From the NCBI RefSeq assembly GCF_000092045.1, contig NC_007761.1, positions 747,001 to 811,000 of the forward strand: a stretch of 64,000 nucleotides of DNA, read 5' to 3'. This DNA comes from Rhizobium etli CFN 42 (GTDB lineage Bacteria > Pseudomonadota > Alphaproteobacteria > Rhizobiales > Rhizobiaceae). The notes under the pieces are model-generated. The model saw only the letters and a program-made list of their open reading frames with translations, was not told the DNA's origin and made no database searches. Positions within the stretch are counted from its first letter, which is position 1; each line of letters opens with the position of its first letter. The translations under genes and the position numbers were made by a program. Positions 7,378 to 17,400 of this stretch are shown piece by piece.

Positions 7378-10300
7378 TTGAGAACGTTTGGGCCGGCTCC
7401 GCCAACGATACCATTGTCGGCAACGAGGCGGACAATACACTCTGGGGCAATGCCGGAAACGATACCCTTACTGGCGACTCCGGCAATGACACGCTCGACG
7501 GCGGTTCCGGAAACGACAAGATGTCGGGCGGGGCAGGTGACGACGTCTACATCGCCGACAACGGCAATGATGCTGTCATTGAGAATGCCAATGAGGGGAC
7601 GGACACGGTCCGGACGACGGTTTGGAGTTATACACTCGGCGCCAACGTCGAAAACCTGACCTATATCGGCACCGGTACGTTCGCCGGTGGTGGCAATGCG
7701 GCGGACAATGTGATCACCGGCGGGACGGGGTCTGATCGGCTGGATGGGAAGGCCGGTGCCGACACGCTGATCGGTGGTGCGGGCGACGATCAATATACTG
7801 TCGATAGTCTCAACGATGTTGTGATCGAGGCCGCCGGCGGCGGCGTTGACACGATCTGGACCGATCTTAACACTTATTCGCTGGCGGGGATCGCCAATAT
7901 CGAGAACCTATCCTTCTCAGGCGGCGGCAATTCTACCGGCACCGGCAACAGCCTCGACAATATAATCAAGGGTGGGACAGGCAACGACACGCTCTCTGGT
8001 GGGGTAGGCAACGATACTCTGATCGGTGGCTTGGGAACTGACACGCTCATCGGTGGGACTGGCAACGATACTTATGTCGTTGGGGATAACGGCGACACTA
8101 TCATCGAAAACGTCGACGAGGGGATCGATACGGTTCAGACGACAATGTGGGCCTACACATTGTCAGCCAATGTCGAGAACCTCATCTACAGCTGGATTGG
8201 GGCGTTTGCGGGCACGGGCAACAATCTCGACAACACGATCACGGGTGGCGCTGCCAGCGATACGCTCTCCGGCGGCGCCGGCAATGACACGCTGGATGGC
8301 GGAGCAGGCGCGGACAGCTTGTTCGGTGGCGCCGGTAACGACACTTACATCGTCGACAATGCCGGCGACCTCGTCACCGAAGCCGCCGACGCAGGGATCG
8401 ACACGGTTCGGACCACCCTGTCAAGCTATGTGCTCGGTAGCAATGTCGAGAACCTCACCTATACCGGCATGGCAGCCGTTGTCGGGACCGGCAATAACCT
8501 CGCCAACACGATCAAGGGCGCAGCAGGTGCGGACATCTTGGACGGAAAGGCCGGAGCAGACATACTGATCGGCGGTGTGGGCGACGACACCTATATTGTC
8601 GATGACGTTGCCGACGTCGTCACTGAAAGGCCGAATGAAGGAGCCGATCTGACCAAGACGACGCTTTCTTCCTATGGTTTGACCAACAATGTTGAAAATC
8701 TAACCTTTATCGGCTCCGGCGATTTTGCTGGTACCGGAAACAGACTTGCCAACACGATCACCGGCGGTGCCGGCAACGACACGCTTGACGGCGGCGCCGG
8801 CAACGACACGCTGAACGGTGGCGCCGGTAACGACATCTATATTGTCGACAGTGCGAGCGACGTGATCAACGAGGCGGTCGGCGCCGGCACCGACGAAATC
8901 CGCACGGCGCTTGCAGCCTACTCGATCGCCGCACTGGTCAATGTCGAGAACCTGACCTACACGGGATCCGCCAACTTCACCGGCACCGGCAATGCGCTTG
9001 CCAACACGATCACCGGCGGCGCCGGCAACGATATGCTGAATGGCGGGGCCGGTGCCGACAGCCTGATCGGCGGTTTGGGCGACGACACTTACATCGTCGA
9101 CCATGCCGGCGACATGGTCACCGAAGCGGCCGACGAGGGAACCGACACGGTTCGCACGACGCTGGCAAGCTATACGCTTGGCAGCGATCTCGAGAACCTC
9201 ACCTATAGCGGCACGGTAGCCTTTACCGGGACCGGCAACAGCCTCGCCAACACGATCAAGGGCGGGGCAGGTGCCGACACGCTGGACGGCAAGGCCGGCG
9301 CAGACATGCTGATCGGCGCAGCCGGCAACGACACCTATATTGTCGATGACGCTGGCGACGTGGTCACCGAAGGGCTGAATGAAGGAACCGATTGGATCAA
9401 GACGGCGCTTTCAAGCTATACGCTCGGCAACAATGTCGAGAACCTGCTCTATACGGGATCCGCCAGCTTCGCCGGCACCGGCAATGCGCTCGCCAACACG
9501 ATCATCGGCGGTGTCGGCAACGACACGCTTGACGGCGGCGCCGGCAACGACACGCTGAACGGTGGCGCCGGCAACGACATCTATATTGTCGACAGTGCGA
9601 GCGACGTGATCACCGAGGCGGTCGGCGCCGGCACCGACGAAATCCGCACGGCGCTTGCAGCCTACTCGATCGCCGCATTGGTCAATGTCGAGAACCTGAC
9701 CTACACGGGATCCGCCAACTTCACCGGCACCGGCAATGCGCTTGCCAACACGATCACCGGCGGTGCCGGCAATGATGTGCTGAATGGTGGAATTGGCGCC
9801 GACAGCTTGATCGGTGGGGCGGGTGGCGACGCCTATGTCGTCGACAATGCCGGCGACCTTGTCAGCGAAGCGGCCGATGCAGGGATCGACACGATTTGGA
9901 CGACATTGGCCGCCTACACTCTGGGGGCCAATGTCGAGAACCTCACCTACTTCGGCACGGCAGCCTTTGCCGGAACAGGCAATGATCTCGCCAACATGAT
10001 CACCGGTGGCACTGCCAGCGATACGCTGTCCGGCGGTGTCGGCAACGACACGCTGAATGGTGGGGCCGGGGCCGATCGTTTGATCGGTGGGGTTGGCAAC
10101 GACATCTATATCGTCGACAATGCCGGCGACATCGTCACCGAGGCCGCCGATGAGGGGACCGACACGGTGCAGACGACATTGGCCGCCCACACATTGGCGG
10201 CCAATGTCGAGAACCTCACCTATACCGGCACGGCAGCCTTTGTCGGGATAGGCAATAGCCTCGACAACACGATCACCGGTGGCGCTGCCGCCGATACGCT

Positions 10301-12914
10301 TGCCGGCGGCGACGGCAACGACACGCTGAATGGCGGAGCCGGGGCCGATCGCTTGATCGGCGGGACGGGCGACGACACCTATATCGTCGACAATGCCGGC
10401 GACCTCGTCACCGAGGCGGCCGATGCGGGGACCGACACGGTTCGCACGGCGCTTTCAAGCTATACGCTCGGCAACAATGTCGAGAACCTGACCTATACGG
10501 GAACCGCCAGCTTCAGCGGCGCCGGCAATGCGCTCGCCAACACGATCACCGGCGGCGCCGGCAACGATGTGCTGAATGGCGGGGCAGGTGCGGACACCTT
10601 GATCGGTGGTGCGGGCCACGACACCTATATCGTCGATAATGCCGGCGACATGGTCACAGAAGCCGCCGACGCGGGGACCGACACGGTTCGCACGAACCTG
10701 GCGAGCTATACGCTTGCCGGCAATGTCGAGAATCTGAGCTTTGCCGGTACAGGAACTTTCGCTGGTACCGGTAACAATCTCGCCAACACGATCACGGGTG
10801 GGGCTGCCACCGATACGCTTTCCGGCGACGCCGGCAATGACACGCTTGATGGCGGGGCCGGTGCCGACAGCCTGATCGGCGGTTTGGGCGACGACACTTA
10901 CATCGTCGACCATGCCGGCGACATGGTCACCGAAGCGGCCGACGAGGGAACCGACACGGTTCGCACGACGCTGGCAAGCTATACGCTTGGCAGCGATCTC
11001 GAGAACCTCACCTATAGCGGCACGGTAGCCTTTACCGGGACCGGCAACAGCCTCGCCAACACGATCAAGGGCGGGGCAGGTGCCGACACGCTGGACGGCA
11101 AGGCCGGCGCAGACATGCTGATCGGCGCAGCCGGCAACGACACCTATATTGTCGATGACGCTGGCGACGTGGTCACCGAAGGGCTGAATGAAGGAACCGA
11201 TTGGATCAAGACGGCGCTTTCAAGCTATACGCTCGGCAACAATGTCGAGAACCTGCTCTATACGGGATCCGCCAGCTTCGCCGGCACCGGCAATGCGCTC
11301 GCCAACACGATCATCGGCGGTGTCGGCAACGACACGCTTGACGGCGGCGCCGGCAACGACACGCTGAACGGTGGCGCCGGCAACGACATCTATATTGTCG
11401 ACAGTGCGAGCGACGTGATCACCGAGGCGGTCGGCGCCGGCACCGACGAAATCCGCACGGCGCTTGCAGCCTACTCGATCGCCGCATTGGTCAATGTCGA
11501 GAACCTGACCTACACGGGATCCGCCAACTTCACCGGCACCGGCAATGCGCTTGCCAACACGATCACCGGCGGTGCCGGCAATGATGTGCTGAATGGTGGA
11601 ATTGGCGCCGACAGCTTGATCGGTGGGGCGGGTGGCGACGCCTATGTCGTCGACAATGCCGGCGACCTTGTCAGCGAAGCGGCCGATGCAGGGATCGACA
11701 CGATTTGGACGACATTGGCCGCCTACACTCTGGGGGCCAATGTCGAGAACCTCACCTACTTCGGCACGGCAGCCTTTGCCGGAACAGGCAATGATCTCGC
11801 CAACATGATCACCGGTGGCACTGCCAGCGATACGCTGTCCGGCGGTGTCGGCAACGACACGCTGAATGGTGGGGCCGGGGCCGATCGTTTGATCGGTGGG
11901 GTTGGCAACGACATCTATATCGTCGACAATGCCGGCGACATCGTCACCGAGGCCGCCGATGAGGGGACCGACACGGTGCAGACGACATTGGCCGCCCACA
12001 CATTGGCGGCCAATGTCGAGAACCTCACCTATACCGGCACGGCAGCCTTTGTCGGGATAGGCAATAGCCTCGACAACACGATCACCGGTGGCGCTGCCGC
12101 CGATACGCTTGCCGGCGGCGACGGCAACGACACGCTGAATGGCGGAGCCGGGGCCGATCGCTTGATCGGCGGGACGGGCGACGACACCTATATCGTCGAC
12201 AATGCCGGCGACCTCGTCACCGAGGCGGCCGATGCGGGGACCGACACGGTTCGCACGGCGCTTTCAAGCTATACGCTCGGCAACAATGTCGAGAACCTGA
12301 CCTATACGGGAACCGCCAGCTTCAGCGGCGCCGGCAATGCGCTCGCCAACACGATCACCGGCGGCGCCGGCAACGATGTGCTGAATGGCGGGGCAGGTGC
12401 GGACACCTTGATCGGTGGTGCGGGCCACGACACCTATATCGTCGATAATGCCGGCGACATGGTCACAGAAGCCGCCGACGCGGGGACCGACACGGTTCGC
12501 ACGAACCTGGCCGCCTACACATTGGGGACCAATGTCGAAAACCTCACCTTTATCGGAACGGCGGCGTTTGCCGGAACAGGCAATACGCTAAACAACGTTA
12601 TCGTCGGTGGCAGTGGTTCCAATATGCTGACGGGTGGCGCCGGCAACGATATCCTCATTGGTGGAGCGGCAGCCGACGTCTTCGTTTATTCGGCGAACTG
12701 GGGTCATGACACGATCACAAACTTCGTGGCAACCGGCTCCGCACATGACGCGATCTCGATCGATCACGGCATCTTCGCCGATTGGGAAGCGCTTTTTGCA
12801 GCAACCGAGCAGTCCGGCAACGATACAATTATCATAGCCGATTCCGACAACACCATAACGTTGAGGAACGTTGCTCTTTCAAGCCTGCAGTCGGGGGACT
12901 TCTTGTTTGCTTGA
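7287..12914 (+). CDS. Giant RTX calcium-binding repeat region (tail of the protease)
   Basis: An open frame of 1875 residues made of about 20 units of roughly 86 residues. Each unit has nonapeptide RTX motifs (GGAGNDTLDGGAGADSL), then a segment like DTYIVDNAGDLVTEAADAG, then NVENLTYTGTA. The end (FVYSANWGHDTITNF ... LQSGDFLFA) is a typical RTX C-terminus with a hydrophobic type I secretion signal. There is no good start codon context, because this is the continuation of the metalloprotease gene in the -1 frame; the repaired product would be about 2175 residues. Units 7-13 are copied exactly as units 14-20. The likely exporter, of the PrsDE kind, is not in the window. Minus-strand open frames here are shadows. 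Confidence 0.85.
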   Translation: MAYLGGGPDDGYARGNIFNALLYHDNVASLIENVWAGSANDTIVGNEADNTLWGNAGNDTLTGDSGNDTLDGGSGNDKMSGGAGDDVYIADNGNDAVIENANEGTDTVRTTVWSYTLGANVENLTYIGTGTFAGGGNAADNVITGGTGSDRLDGKAGADTLIGGAGDDQYTVDSLNDVVIEAAGGGVDTIWTDLNTYSLAGIANIENLSFSGGGNSTGTGNSLDNIIKGGTGNDTLSGGVGNDTLIGGLGTDTLIGGTGNDTYVVGDNGDTIIENVDEGIDTVQTTMWAYTLSANVENLIYSWIGAFAGTGNNLDNTITGGAASDTLSGGAGNDTLDGGAGADSLFGGAGNDTYIVDNAGDLVTEAADAGIDTVRTTLSSYVLGSNVENLTYTGMAAVVGTGNNLANTIKGAAGADILDGKAGADILIGGVGDDTYIVDDVADVVTERPNEGADLTKTTLSSYGLTNNVENLTFIGSGDFAGTGNRLANTITGGAGNDTLDGGAGNDTLNGGAGNDIYIVDSASDVINEAVGAGTDEIRTALAAYSIAALVNVENLTYTGSANFTGTGNALANTITGGAGNDMLNGGAGADSLIGGLGDDTYIVDHAGDMVTEAADEGTDTVRTTLASYTLGSDLENLTYSGTVAFTGTGNSLANTIKGGAGADTLDGKAGADMLIGAAGNDTYIVDDAGDVVTEGLNEGTDWIKTALSSYTLGNNVENLLYTGSASFAGTGNALANTIIGGVGNDTLDGGAGNDTLNGGAGNDIYIVDSASDVITEAVGAGTDEIRTALAAYSIAALVNVENLTYTGSANFTGTGNALANTITGGAGNDVLNGGIGADSLIGGAGGDAYVVDNAGDLVSEAADAGIDTIWTTLAAYTLGANVENLTYFGTAAFAGTGNDLANMITGGTASDTLSGGVGNDTLNGGAGADRLIGGVGNDIYIVDNAGDIVTEAADEGTDTVQTTLAAHTLAANVENLTYTGTAAFVGIGNSLDNTITGGAAADTLAGGDGNDTLNGGAGADRLIGGTGDDTYIVDNAGDLVTEAADAGTDTVRTALSSYTLGNNVENLTYTGTASFSGAGNALANTITGGAGNDVLNGGAGADTLIGGAGHDTYIVDNAGDMVTEAADAGTDTVRTNLASYTLAGNVENLSFAGTGTFAGTGNNLANTITGGAATDTLSGDAGNDTLDGGAGADSLIGGLGDDTYIVDHAGDMVTEAADEGTDTVRTTLASYTLGSDLENLTYSGTVAFTGTGNSLANTIKGGAGADTLDGKAGADMLIGAAGNDTYIVDDAGDVVTEGLNEGTDWIKTALSSYTLGNNVENLLYTGSASFAGTGNALANTIIGGVGNDTLDGGAGNDTLNGGAGNDIYIVDSASDVITEAVGAGTDEIRTALAAYSIAALVNVENLTYTGSANFTGTGNALANTITGGAGNDVLNGGIGADSLIGGAGGDAYVVDNAGDLVSEAADAGIDTIWTTLAAYTLGANVENLTYFGTAAFAGTGNDLANMITGGTASDTLSGGVGNDTLNGGAGADRLIGGVGNDIYIVDNAGDIVTEAADEGTDTVQTTLAAHTLAANVENLTYTGTAAFVGIGNSLDNTITGGAAADTLAGGDGNDTLNGGAGADRLIGGTGDDTYIVDNAGDLVTEAADAGTDTVRTALSSYTLGNNVENLTYTGTASFSGAGNALANTITGGAGNDVLNGGAGADTLIGGAGHDTYIVDNAGDMVTEAADAGTDTVRTNLAAYTLGTNVENLTFIGTAAFAGTGNTLNNVIVGGSGSNMLTGGAGNDILIGGAAADVFVYSANWGHDTITNFVATGSAHDAISIDHGIFADWEALFAATEQSGNDTIIIADSDNTITLRNVALSSLQSGDFLFA
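9040..10702 (+). repeat. RTX direct repeat, copy 1 (1663 bp)
   Basis: This block recurs 1809 bp downstream with no difference that I could find in the stretches compared or in the translated protein. It covers seven RTX units. The offset is 603 codons, so the duplication is in frame. Identity at third codon positions implies a recent event or ongoing gene conversion. Confidence 0.93.
10849..12511 (+). repeat. RTX direct repeat, copy 2 (1663 bp)
   Basis: Second copy of 9040-10702. Between the copies lie 146 bp (10703-10848) of related but different RTX sequence. Homology stops at 12512, where the unit changes to LAAYTLGTNVENLTF before the unique C-terminus. Confidence 0.93.
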
Positions 12915-13173
12915 TTGTTCTTAGAACCGCGCGGCCCGACTTGCCTGAGCTGAACCCCTCAGTTTGCGCTCGTAAGCACCAGCAGCGCACTGAACAACGC
13001 AGTTTCCTGATATGACCATAGCCGGGGTTCTTGATGGCCGTTGCGGAATCGGGCCCCTCTGGCAGACCAACCTACTGCGACCCTTCCAAGACTAACTTCG
13101 AGCACGTCTGTGCTGCGATGTTCGCGGCCGGCGTGGTCATTTCAGGGCAGTGAGAGCTCAACTTCCAGGTACG

Positions 13174-14160
13174 TCACTGGTTGCTCCGCTGCAGCATCTC
13201 CAGATGCTCCGAGCACACCGTCTTGACTAATTCAACCAACAAGGCCGTTTGCTCTCCAAGCCACCCAAGAGCCTCCTCGCTCATCTCGAAATGTTTTGAG
13301 TAGCGTGCCTTCACATAAGCCTCGTTCAAGCTATTGAACCAGGCACGCTCGCGTTGCTGCTCGCGAGGAAAGGCCCCTGCTAACCGTCTATCCTGCTCCT
13401 CGGCGAGCGAGCGAAGGAACTTGATGTTGTGAGATGGAGGGCCGTAATTGGTGAGCGTGAGAAGTGTGCAGGCGTACGCTTGCTCCACCGTCTGGTGCAA
13501 ATCGAATGCAGCGACATCGAAGTTGCCCCTCGAGATGTGAAAAGCGGCGCCTTGGGCAAACTGTTGCAGTAGTTTCATGCGATTTGAAAAATGTTCTTTC
13601 GCCACTCGCAATCGATCTGCCGGCGAGAGCGGCTTCGGTTCCGCAAGCGGCTCCTCGTCGAGTTCATAGACGACGATACCTTCCTTGCGGATATCAGAGA
13701 AGAAATACTGGCCCTCTTTCAGGTAAGTGTTCACCTCGCGCCTGGAATGGACAATGAAGCTTACCGGCGTTTCGATCGACTTGTCGTGGATCAGCCGGTC
13801 AGCGGCCTTGTACCAGTAGTCGGCGAACTCGCAGAGTTTGCGATTGTTGACGATGATCAGCAGATCGAAATCAGAGCGATACCCCTTCATCGTGAAAGGT
13901 TCATCCACCCATCCGCCCTTGGCGTACGAGCCAAACAGGATGATCTTCAAGATCCTGCCGCGCTTCTTGAAGTCCGCCGTACCGTCCTTCACCGCGTCTT
14001 CAAATTCCTCGTGGAGGATTTCCAAAACACGGCCAATCTCTCGCTGCTTGCGAAGCGGCATATGATCGACGGACGACTTCATACACAATCGATAGGCGAA
14101 AGATTCTGCACCGTCCACGAGAATTTTGGCGCGGGCCTCCAACCTCAATTTTCCCTGCAT
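13174..14160 (-). CDS. Nucleotidyltransferase (MNT)-HEPN fusion protein
   Basis: 328 residues. The first half has the minimal nucleotidyltransferase signature LFGSYAKGGWVDEP, then SDFDLLIIV (the DxD metal-binding pair). The second half (about 185-310) is a helical HEPN-like domain with FDLHQTVEQAYACTLLTL and PPSHNIKFL; an ARYSKHF segment resembles the R-x-H motif of HEPN RNases but with altered spacing. Separate MNT and HEPN proteins form toxin-antitoxin pairs in which the MNT protein AMPylates the HEPN toxin; here both are on one chain. The function of this fused form is not established. GGAG touches the first ATG, so a later start (Met27 or Met34) is possible. It is divergent from traA. Confidence 0.8.
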   Translation of the reverse strand: MQGKLRLEARAKILVDGAESFAYRLCMKSSVDHMPLRKQREIGRVLEILHEEFEDAVKDGTADFKKRGRILKIILFGSYAKGGWVDEPFTMKGYRSDFDLLIIVNNRKLCEFADYWYKAADRLIHDKSIETPVSFIVHSRREVNTYLKEGQYFFSDIRKEGIVVYELDEEPLAEPKPLSPADRLRVAKEHFSNRMKLLQQFAQGAAFHISRGNFDVAAFDLHQTVEQAYACTLLTLTNYGPPSHNIKFLRSLAEEQDRRLAGAFPREQQRERAWFNSLNEAYVKARYSKHFEMSEEALGWLGEQTALLVELVKTVCSEHLEMLQRSNQ

Positions 14161-14243
14161 CTCCGATCTCGATTTTCAACGAATGCACAAAGCTGACGGC
14201 TCAACCCAGGCGCAGCCTGTCAAGCCGCGGAAAGGTCCAGCCC

Positions 14244-14273
14244 ATTTAACTATCTTGAATTCGCTAGTTAAAT
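14244..14273. promoter_or_regulatory. 9-bp inverted repeat between the MNT-HEPN gene and traA
   Basis: ATTTAACTA (14244-14252) and TAGTTAAAT (14265-14273) form a perfect inverted repeat with 12 bases between them. It lies midway between two divergent genes, is AT-rich and has no T-run, so it looks like a dimeric regulator site rather than a terminator. Confidence 0.4.
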
Positions 14274-14413
14274 CATCTAAGCTGTCGTACCTGAGAACGA
14301 CGCGGCGATAAAATGGTTGGAAACACGTTCCTAATAGCGCCTGCGGCCTCTTGGTCCAGTCGGTGCGATGTAGCTCGCTGGTCCGACGTACTTGACAGGA
14401 TTGGAGACGTCTG

Positions 14414-17400
14414 ATGGCGATCATGTTCGTAAGAGCGCAAGTGATCAGCAGGGGCGCGGGGCGCAGCATCATTTCGGCTGCTGCTTATCGTCATCGCACC
14501 CGGATGATGGATGAACAGGTCGGCGCCTCCTTCAACTATCGCGGTGGTGCTTCCGATCTGGTGCATGAGGAGCTTGCCTTGCCAGACTGTGTTCCGGATT
14601 GGCTCCATGAGGAGCTTGCCTTGCCAGACTGTGTTCCGGATTGGCTCCATGAGGCGATCGACGGCCTTTCCGTTGCTAGTGCTAGCGAAGCGCTTTGGAA
14701 TGCTGTGGAGGCCTTCGAGACGCTGGGAAACGCACAGCTTGCCCGCGAGTTGATCATCGCCCTGCCAGAGGAACTGACCCGGGCGGAGAATATTACACTG
14801 GTTCGCGAATTTGTTCGGGACAATCTCACAGCTAGGGGCATGGTGGTTGATTGGGTCTATCACGACAAGGATGGCAATCCCCACGCCCATGTAATGACGA
14901 CGCTGAGGCCACTCGCGGAGGAGGGGTTTGGCCGGAAGCGGGTGACGATCATGGGCGAAGACGGGAAGCCCTTGCGTGTCGTCACGCCCGACAGTCCGAA
15001 CGGGAGGATTGTCAATAGGGTCTGGGCCGGCGACAGGGAAACGATGAAGGCCTGGAAGATCGCCTGGGCGGAAACAGCCAACCGGCATCTGGCGCTGGCC
15101 GGTCACGAGATCCGGCTCGATGGGCGCTCCTATGCCGAACAGAACCTCGGCGGCATCGCCCAGAGACATCTCGGGTCAGTGAAGGCAGCCCTCGCCGGCA
15201 AGGGCAAGGAGCTTTACTTCACTCCCGCCGATCTTGCCCGGCGCCAGGAGATAGCCGACCGGCTGCTGGCCGAGCCTGAGCTTCTCTTGAAGCAACTTGG
15301 CAACGAACGCTCCACCTTCGACGAGAAGGATATCGCCAAGGCGCTGCACCGCACTGTCGATGATTCCACCGATTTTGCTAACATCCGTGCCCGGCTGATG
15401 GCGTCCGACCAGCTGGTCATGCTGAAGCCGCAGGAGGTTGATGCGGAGACCGGCAAGGTATCGGAACCGACCGTGTTCACGACGCGGGACATGCTGCGCA
15501 TCGAATACGACATGGCCCAGTCCGCACAGGTCCTACTGAAGCGGGACGGCTTTGGCGTCTCGCCACGGCACGTCGCATCCGCGATCGAACGCGTCGAGAG
15601 CGCCGACCCTAAAACTCCGTTTCGGCTCGATGCGGAGCAGGTCGATGCTGTCCGTCATGTCACCGGCGACAGTGGCATAGCCGCCGTCGTCGGCCTTGCC
15701 GGCGCCGGCAAATCGACGCTGTTGGCGGCGGCGGGTCTTGCCTGGGAGGGCGAGGGCAGGAGGGTGATGGGTGCCGCCCTTGCCGGCAAGGCGGCGGAAG
15801 GGCTGGAAGACAGTTCGGGCATCAAGTCGCGCACGCTTGCGTCCTGGGAATTGGCCTGGGCCAACGGGCGCGACACGCTCCATCGCGGCGATGTGCTTGT
15901 TATCGACGAGGCCGGCATGGTGTCATCGCAGCAGATGGCACGTGTGCTGAAGATTGCCGAGGAGGCTGCGGTAAAGGTCGTCCTGGTCGGTGATGCAATG
16001 CAGTTGCAGCCGATCCAGGCCGGTGCCGCCTTCCGGGCGATCACTGAACGCATCGGCTTTGCCGAGCTTGCCGGTGTGCGCCGCCAACGCGAGGCGTGGG
16101 CGCGCGATGCCTCGCGGCTGTTTGCCCGCGGCGAGATCGAGAAAGGGCTGGACGTCTATGCCCGGCATGACCATCTGGTCGAGGCGGAAACACGCGGCGA
16201 GATCGTCGATCGCATCGTTGTTGATTGGGCCGAGGCGCGCAAGCAGGCAATCGGTCGGTCCGTTTCCGAGGGCAGGGATGGCCGCCTGCGCGGTGACGAA
16301 CTGCTCGTGCTTGCCCACACCAATGACGATGTCCGCGCCTTGAACGACGTGCTGCGCGAAGTCATGGCTGGCGACAATGCGCTGAGCGACGGCCGCACCT
16401 TCCAGACTGCTCGCGGGGCGCGGGAATTTGCCGCTGGCGATCGTATCATCTTCCTGGAGAATGCCCGTTTCCTTGAGCCGCGGGCCAGGCAGCCGGGTCC
16501 GCAATATGTCAAGAACGGCATGCTCGGCACCGTCGTTTCCACCGGTGACAAGCGCGGTGATCCGCTTCTGTCAGTCTTTCTCGATAATGGTGACAAGGTC
16601 GTCTTCAGCGAAAACAGCTATCGCAATGTCGATCACGGCTATGCCGTGACGATCCACAAATCGCAGGGCGCCACCGTCGACCGCACCTTTGTGCTTGCGA
16701 CCGGCATGATGGACGAGCATCTGACTTATGTGTCAATGACCCGGCATCGCGATCGCGTCGATCTTTATGCGGCGAGCCAAGATTTTGAGCCAAAACCTGA
16801 CTGGGGCCGCAAGCCCAGCGTCGATCATGCTGCCGGCGTTACCGGCGAGCTTGTGGAAACCGGAGAGGCAAAGTTCCGGCCCGATGACGAGGATGCCGAC
16901 GACAGCCCCTATGCCGATGTCAAGACGGATGACGGAACCGTCCATCGGCTTTGGGGCGTGAGCCTGCCGAAGGCACTCGAGGAGGCCGGTATCCTGGAAG
17001 GCGATACCGTTATCTTGCGCAAGGACGGCGTGGAACGGGTCAAGGCGAGCGTTCCCGTCGTTGACGAGGAGACAGGTCACAAGCGTTACGAGGAGAGGGA
17101 AGTCGATCGCAACGTCTGGACGGCGCAACAGGTCGAGACCGCCGAGGCTCGTCGGGAGCGGATTGAGCGCGAGAGCCATCGGCCGGAGCTGTTCAAGCAG
17201 CTTGTCGAGCGCCTGTCGCGCTCCGGCGCCAAGACGACGACGCTCGATTTTGAAAGCGGGGCTGGTTATCGCGCATATGCCGACGACTTCGCCCGGCGCC
17301 GCGGGATCGATCAGCTTTCGTTGGCCGCAGTCGAGATGGAGGAAAGCCTTTCCCGGCGCTTTGCGTGGATTGCTGTAAAGAAGGAGCAGGCGGAAAAACT

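Noticed and set aside
9411..11999. Long minus-strand open frames (259 residues, twice identical) inside the RTX gene
   Set aside because: They are produced by the codon periodicity of the RTX repeats and are copied simply because the DNA is duplicated.
8026..12511. Repeats that could suggest a CRISPR or satellite array
   Set aside because: They are in-frame protein repeats of about 258 bp with degenerate units and no spacers.
13034..13153. A 39-codon frame between the RTX and MNT-HEPN genes
   Set aside because: No ribosome binding site, no recognisable family and too short to support.
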